Source of the DNA: Actinomycetes bacterium
GTDB lineage: Bacteria > Actinomycetota > Coriobacteriia > Anaerosomatales > Anaerosomataceae
Length of the DNA stretch: 34,266 nucleotides
Direction of reading: 5' to 3'
NCBI GenBank assembly: GCA_021372825.1
Contig: JAJFTR010000057.1
Span: forward strand, 1-34,266
Part shown: positions 24,188-33,377 of the stretch, one piece after another
Position numbering within the stretch: the first letter of the stretch is position 1
How the letters are laid out: the number at the start of each line of letters is the position of its first letter
Notes under the pieces: generated by a model
Database searches by the model: none
Told to the model about the DNA's origin: nothing
Seen by the model: the letters and a program-made list of their open reading frames with translations, nothing else
Program-made: the position numbers and the translations under genes

Positions 24188-24985
24188 ATGCGGTCCACTC
24201 GTGCACGTGTGGTGCTCGTTCTGCTCCTGGGTCTCGTGCTCGGGCTGCCTTCGGTAGCGCATGCGCGTGTCTCGGAGTATCAAGTGCAGTTCATGCCACT
24301 GGGAAACACCGGGACGACGCAGCTGATCGTGAACGCGGTGGTCTCACAAGATACGAGTCTGCCCGCGACCGTGCAGGTCCCTCTGCCCGCGGGTGCTTCT
24401 GTGGTGTGGGCGGGCGAGATCCTCGGCAATGACCCGGCGCAAGATCCCGCCCGTGAGGCGTCGGTAACGGCAGTGCCTGGTGGGCAGCTGGTGACCTTCA
24501 CACTCACGCAGAGCCGCCTCGCGCAGGTAGAGGCGGACTTCGGAGCGCCTACGATCTCGGGCGACACCGTCACGGTACCGCTGACATGGGTCAACACCGC
24601 CGAGGAGGGGACCTACACCTTCTCGGTCGTGTTCGAGGCTGGCGCAGGCGACATCAAGATCGACCCGGCGCCTGTGGGCGAGCCGGTCGGCAACGAGCTC
24701 GGAGAGAAGCTGTACACGCTCGCGCCCGTCCGGCTGGCCAAGGGCCAGTCGTTCACGGTCCATGTGACGTACACCCGAGGCGCCACAGACACGTCCGGCG
24801 GCCGGGCCAACACGCCCCTTGTCATCGCGCTGGTGGCACTAGGGAGCGCCGTGGTCGCCCTCGTTGTCGTTCTGGTCCGCGAACGCTCGGGCAAGGCGCG
24901 CACCGGTCAGCCGGGCGCCCCACAGTCTACGCACTCTGAGCTCGAACGCCGCCCCGAAGATGAAGGGTTCTTCTTCGACGAGTGA
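24188..24985 (+). CDS. Membrane-anchored extracytoplasmic protein of unknown function
   Basis: A 265-residue protein that I do not recognise. A signal peptide (RARVVLVLLLGLVLGL, cleavage probably after AHA at 26) leads to a beta-rich ectodomain of about 180 residues. One membrane segment (about 207-230, VIALVALGSAVVALVVVLV) follows. A 35-residue cytoplasmic tail is basic at first (RERSGKAR) and ends in acidic and phenylalanine residues (DEGFFFDE). The only cysteine-free feature of note is repeated Thr/Val-rich strands such as TVQVPLPAGASVVWAGE. The ATG at 24188 has an AGGTGG site upstream. The alternative ATG at 24140 overlaps a TACAAT hexamer (24136-24141) that looks like a -10 element. The ectodomain loosely recalls carboxypeptidase-regulatory or invasin-like beta folds, without a convincing match. 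Confidence 0.82.
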   Translation: MRSTRARVVLVLLLGLVLGLPSVAHARVSEYQVQFMPLGNTGTTQLIVNAVVSQDTSLPATVQVPLPAGASVVWAGEILGNDPAQDPAREASVTAVPGGQLVTFTLTQSRLAQVEADFGAPTISGDTVTVPLTWVNTAEEGTYTFSVVFEAGAGDIKIDPAPVGEPVGNELGEKLYTLAPVRLAKGQSFTVHVTYTRGATDTSGGRANTPLVIALVALGSAVVALVVVLVRERSGKARTGQPGAPQSTHSELERRPEDEGFFFDE

Positions 24986-25013
24986 TGACCCGGCCCCTCA
25001 CACCAGCATGCCT

Positions 25014-25041
25014 CTTGCGCGCTGGTAGTTTGTGGTACCAT
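25014..25041 (+). promoter_or_regulatory. Promoter and long leader of the cold-shock gene
   Basis: CTTGCG at 25014-25019 and TACCAT at 25036-25041 are 16 bases apart. The predicted mRNA has a leader of about 145 bases (25048-25193), rich in G and C. Long structured leaders are typical of cspA-type mRNAs, where they control translation with temperature. Whether this one does so is inference. Confidence 0.45.
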
Positions 25042-25193
25042 CATTCGCGGTAAGGGGCGTCAAGCCCACAGGTTGCGAAACGGGTCGTCGGTCGATGTGC
25101 ACCATCTGCGTGGTCCAGACGGGCGCGAAAGGCGGACGAAGACGTCGCGCGAGCGTCAACCCCGGGCGGTCGGGGGAGGAAGGGCGGATTTGC

Positions 25194-25397
25194 ATGCCTG
25201 AGGGTACAGTCAAGTGGTTCAATCCGGACAAGGGCTATGGCTTCATCTCTCGTGAGGATGGTGAGGACCTGTTCGTTCACTACAGCGAGATCCAGATGGA
25301 GGGCTTCAAGACTCTTGAGGAAGGTCAGGCTGTGACTTTCGAGATCACGACCGGCCAGAACGGTAAGCTGCAGGCCAGCAACGTCCGCAAGGCCTGA
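25194..25397 (+). CDS. Cold-shock domain protein
   Basis: A 67-residue CspA-type protein, a single OB-fold that binds single-stranded RNA or DNA and acts as an RNA chaperone. RNP1 is KGYGFI (13-18) and RNP2 is DLFVHY (25-30), preceded by the invariant GTVKWFNPD start. The length is exactly that of the family. The ATG at 25194 follows a GGGGGAGGAAGGG ribosome site at about 25172-25185. The frame is open for a further 54 codons upstream, but that stretch is leader RNA. A hairpin terminator follows. Some members are induced by cold and others are constitutive, and the sequence does not decide this. Confidence 0.97.
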   Translation: MPEGTVKWFNPDKGYGFISREDGEDLFVHYSEIQMEGFKTLEEGQAVTFEITTGQNGKLQASNVRKA

Positions 25398-25422
25398 TCG
25401 CTTCTCCGGTTTTTGAAACCAC

Positions 25423-25452
25423 GGGCGGCTCGCCAGGGCCGCCCATTTCCTT
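25423..25452 (+). terminator. Hairpin terminator after the cold-shock gene
   Basis: GGGCGGC at 25423-25429 pairs with GCCGCCC at 25438-25444 and is followed by ATTTCCTT. The stem is strong and the T-tract mediocre. It separates the cold-shock gene from the transporter gene. Confidence 0.65.
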
Positions 25453-25506
25453 GTGTGATCCTTGGCGTGGCCACCATCTCGGCTGCGCGCTGCCGAGGAG
25501 GCGTGT

Positions 25507-26184
25507 GTGCTCTACGTCTTCGCCGTGTCGCTGATCCTCGTGATGATCGGCGAACTCGCCGACAAGTCCCAGCTCCTCGCACTGGTGCTCGCAACCCGCT
25601 ACGGGGTCTGGCAGGTCCTTCTCGGCATCTTGTCGGCCACCTTCGTAGTGCACTTCTTTTCCGCGGGCTTCGGCCAGCTGGTCGGTGGTTTCATCCCCGT
25701 GGGGGTGATGCCATGGGTCTCGGGCGTGCTGTTCGTGTTCTTCGGCCTGTGGACGCTGCGGGGCGATTCGATAGACGACGAGGAAGAGTCGGTGGACCAT
25801 GGCGCGCGCCTCGGTCCGGTCCTTGCCGTTGCTGTCCCGTTCTTCCTGGCCGAGCTCGGTGACAAGACGCAGATCATGACGATCACTATCGCCGCCGATC
25901 CAGGAGGGGCCCTCCTGAGCGTCCTCAAGAACTCCGGCCCGTCGGTCTCACGGGCTCTGGCTGCTCTAGGGATCGAGTCGTCCGGGACACTCGCGCCTTC
26001 GGCACGGTTCTGGGGAGTGACACTCGGCTCGACCCTCGGCATGGTCATAGCCGATGCACTCGCGATAGGGATCGGACGTGTGCTCGGCGCTCGCCTGCCC
26101 GAACGTCTTCTCACGCGCATCTCCGGCGCGGTGTTCATCGGGTTCGGAGTGCTCACGATGGTTGCTCCATACTTAGCGGAGTGA
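25507..26184 (+). CDS. GDT1/TMEM165 (UPF0016) family cation transporter
   Basis: A 225-residue membrane protein of the GDT1/TMEM165 family, whose bacterial members export Mn2+ (and in eukaryotes handle Ca2+/Mn2+ with H+). It has two inverted repeats, each with the family motif: GELADKSQL (about 15-23) and AELGDKTQIMT (about 118-128). The first has Ala in place of the usual Gly of E-x-G-D-[K/R]. About six hydrophobic segments flank these. A polar acidic loop (DSIDDEEESVDHG) lies between the halves. The GTG at 25507 closely follows GAGGAGG at 25496-25502. No yybP-ykoY manganese riboswitch was recognised upstream. Ion specificity is inferred from the family. Confidence 0.92.
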   Translation: MLYVFAVSLILVMIGELADKSQLLALVLATRYGVWQVLLGILSATFVVHFFSAGFGQLVGGFIPVGVMPWVSGVLFVFFGLWTLRGDSIDDEEESVDHGARLGPVLAVAVPFFLAELGDKTQIMTITIAADPGGALLSVLKNSGPSVSRALAALGIESSGTLAPSARFWGVTLGSTLGMVIADALAIGIGRVLGARLPERLLTRISGAVFIGFGVLTMVAPYLAE

Positions 26185-26189
26185 CGGGA

Positions 26190-26195
26190 TACAAT
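26190..26195 (+). promoter_or_regulatory. -10 element of a probable leaderless queH promoter
   Basis: TACAAT ends 6 bases before the ATG of queH at 26202, and no ribosome binding site lies between. The expected start is at or next to the A of the ATG. No clear -35 is present. Confidence 0.6.
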
Positions 26196-26201
26196 GAGCG
26201 C

Positions 26202-26807
26202 ATGAGCACTGTCGCCCTCCATGCTTGCTGCGGCCCGTGTCTGATCGAGCCGCTCGATGCGCTCCTGTCCGCGCACGACGTGACGATCGTGTACGCGAAT
26301 CCCAACATCCATCCCTTGTCGGAGTACCGCAGGCGTCGGGACGTGCTCCTAGAGTACGCGGCTGGGCGCGGTATCGAAGTGGTCGAGGTCCCCTATGACC
26401 CCGCGATGTGGTTGGAGGCAACGGCTGGGTTGTGGTCTGATCCACCCCGCCGCTGCCGCGCGTGCTTCGACCTGCGCCTCAAACTCACCGCCGACGTCGC
26501 CAAAGCTCGGGGGCTCCGAGCTCTGGCGACGACGCTCACCGTCAGCCCGTATCAAGACCCCGATGCGGTGCGCGAGGCGGCACAGAGCGCGGCGGCAGCG
26601 GCGGGACTCGCGTACGCGGGAGAGGACTATCGGGACCGCTATCCGCAGGCGACGCGACGCTCCCGTGAGCTCGGCATGTACCGCCAGAACTACTGCGGGT
26701 GCCTGCTCTCGGAGATCGAAGCTGAACGCGACCGCGGGAGGCGACGTCAGGAGCGGCGAGCCCGGCGCGGTCATGAGCGGTCGTCGTCGCTTCCGGGGCA
26801 GGTCTAG
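26202..26807 (+). CDS. queH: Epoxyqueuosine reductase QueH
   Basis: A 201-residue QueH (DUF208), which reduces epoxyqueuosine to queuosine in tRNA. It is the non-homologous alternative to the cobalamin enzyme QueG. The family's cysteines are visible as C9-C10 and C13 (HACCGPC), C85 and C88 (RRCRACFDLRL), and C165 and C167 (NYCGCLLSE). These supply the [4Fe-4S] cluster and redox sites. YANPNIHPLSEYRRR near 31-45 and TTLTVSPYQDPD near 110-121 are typical. The C-terminal 30 residues are arginine-rich and variable. The ATG at 26202 is preferred to an in-frame GTG at 26181 because TACAAT ends 6 bases before it. queA follows after 57 bases. Confidence 0.95.
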   Translation: MSTVALHACCGPCLIEPLDALLSAHDVTIVYANPNIHPLSEYRRRRDVLLEYAAGRGIEVVEVPYDPAMWLEATAGLWSDPPRRCRACFDLRLKLTADVAKARGLRALATTLTVSPYQDPDAVREAAQSAAAAAGLAYAGEDYRDRYPQATRRSRELGMYRQNYCGCLLSEIEAERDRGRRRQERRARRGHERSSSLPGQV

Positions 26808-26864
26808 CCAGCAGCGGGTACGCTACACTGGGTGCTGCCATCATCGAGCGAGGAGCTGGAGCAC

Positions 26865-27899
26865 GTGCGCACCGACGATTTCGACTATGACTTGCCGTCC
26901 GGGCTGATCGCGCAGCACCCTGCCGAGCCCCGCGATTCGTGCCGGCTCATGGTCGTGGACCGCGCGAGCGGCCAGATCGACCATAGGCGCTTCACCGACC
27001 TTCCCGAGTACATGCATGCAGGCGATGTCCTCGTCGTCAATGAGACCCGCGTGCTGCCGGCTCGACTCCATGGGGTGAAGGACGACACGGGGGCTGCGGT
27101 CGAAGTGCTGCTGCTGCACCCGAGATACGAGAACACGTGGGAGTGTCTGGTCCGACCCGGCCGAAGGCTCAGGCCGGGCGCTCGCGTGGTGTTCGGCGGG
27201 GGCGTGCTCTCGGGGCTGGTGGTGGACGTCGTGGAAGAGTCAGGCGCGCGCGTCATCACGTTCACCACATCGAGGGGGTCGTTCATCGACGCGGTGCACG
27301 AGCTCGGCGAAGTTCCTTTGCCTCCCTACATCACGGCGCCACTCGAGGATCCGGAGCTCTACCAGACGGTGTTCTCGGCAGACGAGCGCAGCGTCGCCGC
27401 GCCCACCGCGGGACTCCACTTCACGACCGAGATGCTCGATCGACTGCAAAGAGACGGAGTCCACCTCGTGAAGGTGGGGCTGGATGTGGGTCTTGACACG
27501 TTCCGTCCCGTGGCGGTAGATGATCCGCGCGACCATCGCATGCACACCGAGCACTTCCGAGTGTCACAGTCGGCAGCCGATGCCCTCAACGCCGCTCACG
27601 AGCGCGGGAATCGGGTGATCGCGGTGGGCACGACGTGTGTGCGTGCTCTGGAGAGCGCTCTGAACGAGCAGACGGGACTCGTGGAGGCCACCGACGAGTC
27701 GACGGACCTGTTCATCATGCCGGGATTCCGTTTCGGAGTGGTCGATGCGATGGTAACGAACTTCCACATACCTCGATCGACGCTCCTGATGATGGTGAGC
27801 GCCTTCGCGGGACGAGAGCTCATAATGCACGCCTACGCGGTCGCCAGGGAGGAACGCTACCGCTTCCTCTCGTTCGGGGACGCGATGCTGATCATCTAG
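26865..27899 (+). CDS. queA: S-adenosylmethionine:tRNA ribosyltransferase-isomerase QueA
   Basis: A 344-residue QueA, which transfers and isomerises the ribosyl group of S-adenosylmethionine onto preQ1-tRNA to give epoxyqueuosine-tRNA. The opening MRTDDFDYDLPSGLIAQHP is canonical. DVLVVNETRVLPARLHG, WECLVRPGRRLRPGARV, VPLPPYI, SVAAPTAGLHFT and the ending SAFAGRELIMHAYAVA also match. The GTG at 26865 has AGGAG at 26851-26855; a GTG at 26832 would add eleven residues unlike the family. A TACACT hexamer at 26824-26829 could serve as its own promoter. The stop lies 7 bases from the convergent anti-sigma gene. The product is the substrate of QueH, encoded just upstream. Confidence 0.97.
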   Translation: MRTDDFDYDLPSGLIAQHPAEPRDSCRLMVVDRASGQIDHRRFTDLPEYMHAGDVLVVNETRVLPARLHGVKDDTGAAVEVLLLHPRYENTWECLVRPGRRLRPGARVVFGGGVLSGLVVDVVEESGARVITFTTSRGSFIDAVHELGEVPLPPYITAPLEDPELYQTVFSADERSVAAPTAGLHFTTEMLDRLQRDGVHLVKVGLDVGLDTFRPVAVDDPRDHRMHTEHFRVSQSAADALNAAHERGNRVIAVGTTCVRALESALNEQTGLVEATDESTDLFIMPGFRFGVVDAMVTNFHIPRSTLLMMVSAFAGRELIMHAYAVAREERYRFLSFGDAMLII

Positions 27900-27906
27900 C
27901 TGCTGC

Positions 27907-28922
27907 TCATCCCAGCGGCTCCCACCAAGTCCATACGGGAGCGCCCGCTGCGGGGTCGTCTGCCTCGGTGCCAGGAGCCACGGCGAAGCCCTCCGCGGCG
28001 GACACTGCGTTGTGAGGGATGAAGACCGCCACGCCTGCGTCGTCTTTGCCGAAGTACGCGAACGTAGGGGAGCCGTCCTGGCTGGCCGGGGCCGGGTACC
28101 GGGCAGGGAGCGACGGCCACAAGCCGAAGCGCTCGATGGGGGCACCAGACCGCAGCTGATACTCTCTGCCGCCGAACATCCGGATGACAGGTTCGAAGGC
28201 GAGAAGCTCGCCCTCGGCTGTTTGCACAAGAAGAGTCCGGCGGTCTCCGGCTCGCCGGTAGGCGATCAGCGCCGTGGGCGAGGCGTCCGCGGAGTCGAGT
28301 GCGCTCGTGACGCTCCCGGCAGTGGTGAGCGCTGATGCTTCGGGTTCGGCGGCAACCGGTCCGGCGAGGCGGTAAACTCCCGATTCGAACACGACCAACG
28401 GCGGAGCCGCTACATCCGCCTGCGCACTGCTTTCAGGGGCGCCGCCTTTGGACTCGCCTGCACCGAAAGAGAGCGGCGGCTGGTCTGCCGGCTGCACACG
28501 AGACTCTGTGTCGGTGGCCGTGGTGCCACCGCGGAAGACGCCGCTCATGCCGAGCCCTGCCACGGCGAGTGCAGTCACGAGCACGGCTGCTACGGCAGCG
28601 ATGGCTGAGAACCGCCGGCTCCAGTGAAGAGGTCGCGTGCGGCCCTCGGTCGCGGAAGGTCGGCCGTGCGAGTCCGAGAGTTCAGATTCTGCCGCCCTGC
28701 GCCGGATGTGCTCCGCCTCGCGAGCGCCAATGTCGACGAGGCGCTCCACGAGTTCGGCGGGTGCGCGCGGAGGGCGCGCGACCGCGAATGCGTCCAAAGC
28801 GCGCAGGAGGTCGTCGCACTCGGGGCACGTGCGTGCGTGCTCGCGCGCGTCCGCGAGGTCCTGGGCGTCGACGGGCCCGTCGAACGCCGCATTGATGATC
28901 TCCTGAGCGCGGGCGCAGTCCA

Positions 28923-28926
<4 letters not shown>
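27907..28926 (-). CDS. Transmembrane anti-sigma factor with zinc motif
   Basis: A 339-residue predicted anti-sigma factor for the adjacent ECF sigma factor. The N-terminal cytoplasmic part holds the zinc-binding anti-sigma motif H30-x3-C34-x2-C37 (EHARTCPECDDLL). One membrane segment (about 107-127, AIAAVAAVLVTALAVAGLG) follows a basic stretch. The outer part, about 210 residues, starts with a low-complexity linker rich in Ala, Ser and Pro. It then has a beta-rich domain with tyrosines and tryptophans (YRLAGPV, FGLWPSLPARYP, FAYFGKDDAGVAVFIPHN). I do not recognise this sensor domain. Such proteins hold sigma at the membrane until a signal triggers release or proteolysis. The ATG overlaps the sigma stop as ATGA; a second ATG directly follows. 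Confidence 0.88.
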
Positions 28927-30677
<1,751 letters not shown>

Positions 30678-30705
30678 GCGGGGTGCATACGCCTGTGTCC
30701 GCTGA

Positions 30706-30714
30706 TGGTATGAT
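30706..30714 (+). promoter_or_regulatory. Extended -10 promoter for yajC-secDF
   Basis: TGG followed by TATGAT at 30709-30714 forms an extended -10 element. The predicted start near 30721 leaves a leader of about 54 bases with GGAGG at 30764-30768 before the yajC GTG. Confidence 0.5.
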
Positions 30715-30774
30715 TGGTGGCCGTGTATGTGCCCGGACGGGCCGAGTGCCCACGGCGGGACTCTGGAGGTCGTT

Positions 30775-31050
30775 GTGAACAGTCAGTATGGATCGCTTCT
30801 CTCGTTTGCGTTGTTGGCGGTGGTGTTCTACTTCTTGCTCATCCGTCCGCAGATGAAGCGGCAGAAGGAGCAGCAAGCGTTGATGGCCTCGCTTGCGGTG
30901 GGTGATCGGGTGGTCACTGTCGGTGGGCTCTACGGTCGTATCGCGGCCCTCGACGCAGACACCATCGACCTCACCATCGCCGACGGGGTCACCGTCACCT
31001 TCGCACGTTCGGCGGTGGCGCGGAAGGTCACTGAAGGGACCGAATCGTAA
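30775..31050 (+). CDS. yajC: Preprotein translocase subunit YajC
   Basis: A 91-residue YajC, a small single-pass membrane protein that associates with SecDF and the SecYEG channel. One N-terminal membrane segment (about 8-23, LLSFALLAVVFYFLLI) is followed by RPQMKRQKEQQALMASLAVG and DRVVTVGGLYGRIAALD, the family core. The GTG at 30775 has GGAGG at 30764-30768. An ATG-type opening at 30727 would lie before the ribosome site and adds nothing typical. secD follows after 40 bases. Confidence 0.96.
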   Translation: MNSQYGSLLSFALLAVVFYFLLIRPQMKRQKEQQALMASLAVGDRVVTVGGLYGRIAALDADTIDLTIADGVTVTFARSAVARKVTEGTES

Positions 31051-31090
31051 GGCGGACAGCCGGCACACGGAAGGGCGGACTGGATCTCGT

Positions 31091-32395
31091 ATGGACCCGA
31101 AGACACGAAACGCCGTCGCGCTGGCGGTCATCGCCGTGCTGGTGGCACTCTCGTTCTGGGCGTTCTTGCCCCTGGACAAGAAGATCACACAAGGGCTTGA
31201 CATAAAAGGTGGTCTCTCGGTGATCTTGACCGCGAAACCGACCGGCGGTGAGGTTCTCACCGAGGCGGGGATGGACCGCGCCGAGACGATCTTGACCGAG
31301 AGAGTGAACGCCCTCGGTGTGAGCGAGGCTACCGTTCAGCGTCAAGGACAGAACTCCTTCCTTGTGCAGATTCCTGGCGTCAAAGATTCCAAGCAAGCAC
31401 TCAAGGCTTTGGGGTCCACAGGCCAGCTGCTCTTCGTCGACGCGAGGAGCATCGACGCGTCGATCCAGCTCGAGTACGGGGTCGTACTGCCCAAGGGCAG
31501 TTATGAGGCCTCAGGTGTCGTGTTGTCGGGCTCGACGGTCAAGACGGCGGGTGTCACGGTCGATGATGGCAATCGTCCCGCCGTTTCGCTCGAGTTCGAC
31601 CAGAACGGGACGAAGGCGTGGGCCGATTTCACCACGAAGAACATCGGGCAGTACGTGGTGATCCTGCTGGACGACCAGGTGCAGTCGGTCGCGCGGATCC
31701 AAGATGCGATCACGGATGGCCGCACCCTTATCTCAGGGACCTTCACTCCGGAAGAGGCCAAGCGGTTGGCGGCCGTGCTGCAGGCCGGCGCACTTCCGTT
31801 TGCGCTGGAGTTCTCCGAGTCACGCGTCGTCGGTCCTACGCTTGGCCAGGACTCGCTTGCCAAAGGCTTGGTGGCAGGTCTCATCGGCCTTGCGCTCGTG
31901 GGCCTCTACATGATCGCCTACTACCGCGGACTCGGGGTCGTGAGCGCTCTTTCGCTGGCGATCTACGGGGTGCTGATGCTCGGAACACTCGCGGTGCTCT
32001 CGTCGTTCGGCGCGTTCTCGGTGACGCTGCCAGGCATCGCGGGTCTCATCCTCACCATCGGTGTCGCGGCCGACACGTCCATCCTGATCTTCGAGCGCTT
32101 CAAAGAAGAGGTGAGCCTTGGCAAGGTGTACCGGAGTGCGGCGAAGTCGGGTGTGAGACACGCGATCGCCACAAGCGTCGATGCGGATATCGTCACCCTT
32201 GTCTCGGCTATTGCTCTGTACATCTTCGCAATCGGGCCGGTCAGAGGATTCGCCTTCACGCTCATCTTGGGTATCGTGCTCGACCTGGTGGTGGCGCTGC
32301 TCTTCACCGGTCCTGTCGTCCGCCTACTGGCCGAAGGCTGGGTTCCCAAGGTGCCCGGTCTCTTCGGCATGAAGGGCGGTGAGCAGCGTGGCTAG
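31091..32395 (+). CDS. secD: Protein translocase subunit SecD
   Basis: A 434-residue SecD, which with SecF uses the proton motive force to assist late steps of protein export. One N-terminal membrane segment is followed by ITQGLDIKGGLSVIL (about 33-47), the SecD signature. The periplasmic P1 region follows, and five C-terminal membrane helices start near 260. FSESRVVGPTLGQDSLAKG leads into the first of these, and GVAADTSILIFERFKEE, SGVRHAIATSVDADIVTL are conserved SecD motifs. The ATG at 31091 gives the expected opening. A ribosome site is weak (GGGCGG upstream). The stop overlaps the start of secF. Confidence 0.97.
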   Translation: MDPKTRNAVALAVIAVLVALSFWAFLPLDKKITQGLDIKGGLSVILTAKPTGGEVLTEAGMDRAETILTERVNALGVSEATVQRQGQNSFLVQIPGVKDSKQALKALGSTGQLLFVDARSIDASIQLEYGVVLPKGSYEASGVVLSGSTVKTAGVTVDDGNRPAVSLEFDQNGTKAWADFTTKNIGQYVVILLDDQVQSVARIQDAITDGRTLISGTFTPEEAKRLAAVLQAGALPFALEFSESRVVGPTLGQDSLAKGLVAGLIGLALVGLYMIAYYRGLGVVSALSLAIYGVLMLGTLAVLSSFGAFSVTLPGIAGLILTIGVAADTSILIFERFKEEVSLGKVYRSAAKSGVRHAIATSVDADIVTLVSAIALYIFAIGPVRGFAFTLILGIVLDLVVALLFTGPVVRLLAEGWVPKVPGLFGMKGGEQRG

Positions 32396-33305
32396 GCTCC
32401 ATATCGACTTCATGGGTAAGCGCAACATCTTCTTCGCCATCTCAGGCGTGCTCGTGTTGGCGAGCGTGCTCGCGGTAGCCTTCATCGGGCTCAAGTTCGG
32501 TGTCGAGTTCCAGGGCGGAACGGTGATGACCTTCCAGACCCCACCGGGTGTCACCGTGGAAGAGGTGCGTGACGCACTCGTGCAAGCGGACGTGGCCAAT
32601 GCCCAGAACGCGACGATCCAGCCGACCGACAACAACGGCTTCATCGTGCGGACTGCCGAGAAAGATGTCGCTGTCGCTGAGCAGGAGATGGCGAAGGTCG
32701 CAAGCACCCTGGGCGTCAAGAGCCAAGACGTGAACGTGACCACTATCGGTGCGGGATGGGGAGCGAACGTGACCCGCGCCGCGATCATCGCGCTTGTGAT
32801 CTCCATCCTGGCGATCCTGCTCTACGTATCGCTCAGGTTCGAGTACAAGATGTCGGTGACAGCAGTGCTCGCGTTGGTGCACGACACCATGATCGTTCTC
32901 GGTGTGTATGTGCTCGCGGGACGAGAGATGACGCCGAACACCGTCGCCGCGCTGCTCACCATCATCGGCTACTCGCTTTATGACACCATCGTGGTGTTCC
33001 ACAGGATCCGTGAGAACACGATGGCGGTGGGCAAACGGACGTTCATGGACATGGCGAACGAATCGATCAACCAGGTCTTCATCCGGTGGGTCAACACCGC
33101 GATGACGCAGATCATCCCCGTGCTGTGTCTGTTGTTCTTCGGCGGTGAGACTCTAAGGGACTTCGCCTTCGCTATGACAGTGGGTCTCATCTCCGGAGCG
33201 TACAGTTCGATCTTCCTCGCAAGTCCGTTGTACGCGGTGTGGAAAGAGACCGAGCCTCGCTACCAGGCCCTTAAGAAGAAGTACGCATCGGCGAAGGTCT
33301 CATAA
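32388..33305 (+). CDS. secF: Protein translocase subunit SecF
   Basis: A 305-residue SecF, partner of SecD in the Sec translocase. The opening ARLHIDFMGKRNIFFAISG is typical, with LKFGVEFQGGTVMTFQTPPG close behind. The C-terminal half has five membrane helices, with GYSLYDTIVVFHRIREN and the following TFMDMANESINQ as family hallmarks. Two GTG starts are possible: 32388, with AAGGG 11 bases upstream, and 32379, which sits too close to the same site. The shorter is chosen with modest confidence. It overlaps the secD stop by 8 bases, a sign of coupled translation. A long hairpin follows before recJ. Confidence 0.96.
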   Translation: MARLHIDFMGKRNIFFAISGVLVLASVLAVAFIGLKFGVEFQGGTVMTFQTPPGVTVEEVRDALVQADVANAQNATIQPTDNNGFIVRTAEKDVAVAEQEMAKVASTLGVKSQDVNVTTIGAGWGANVTRAAIIALVISILAILLYVSLRFEYKMSVTAVLALVHDTMIVLGVYVLAGREMTPNTVAALLTIIGYSLYDTIVVFHRIRENTMAVGKRTFMDMANESINQVFIRWVNTAMTQIIPVLCLLFFGGETLRDFAFAMTVGLISGAYSSIFLASPLYAVWKETEPRYQALKKKYASAKVS

Positions 33306-33328
33306 CGCCGGGTGCCATCGCATTCAAT

Positions 33329-33360
33329 CGAGGCCGATGCGCACGTGCGTGTCGGCCTCG
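33329..33360 (+). other. Inverted repeat between secF and recJ
   Basis: CGAGGCCGA at 33329-33337 pairs perfectly with TCGGCCTCG at 33352-33360. The intervening 14 bases contain the palindrome CGCACGTGCG (33340-33349). No U-tract follows, so termination is uncertain. The repeat ends 5 bases before the recJ -10 hexamer and so covers the -35 region. It could be an operator, a terminator or both. Confidence 0.6.
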
Positions 33361-33365
33361 GCGGT

Positions 33366-33371
33366 TAGAAT
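33366..33371 (+). promoter_or_regulatory. -10 element of a probable leaderless recJ promoter
   Basis: TAGAAT ends 6 bases before the ATG at 33378. There is no ribosome binding site between them. This geometry matches queH exactly. Confidence 0.6.
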
Positions 33372-33377
33372 GAGTCT

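Noticed and set aside
25032-25397. 121-residue reading of the cold-shock frame
   Set aside because: The family is 65-70 residues long and begins at the ATG at 25194, which has a good ribosome site.
25398-25506. yybP-ykoY manganese riboswitch before the GDT1-family gene
   Set aside because: The conserved loops of this class were not seen; the region contains a terminator-like hairpin only.
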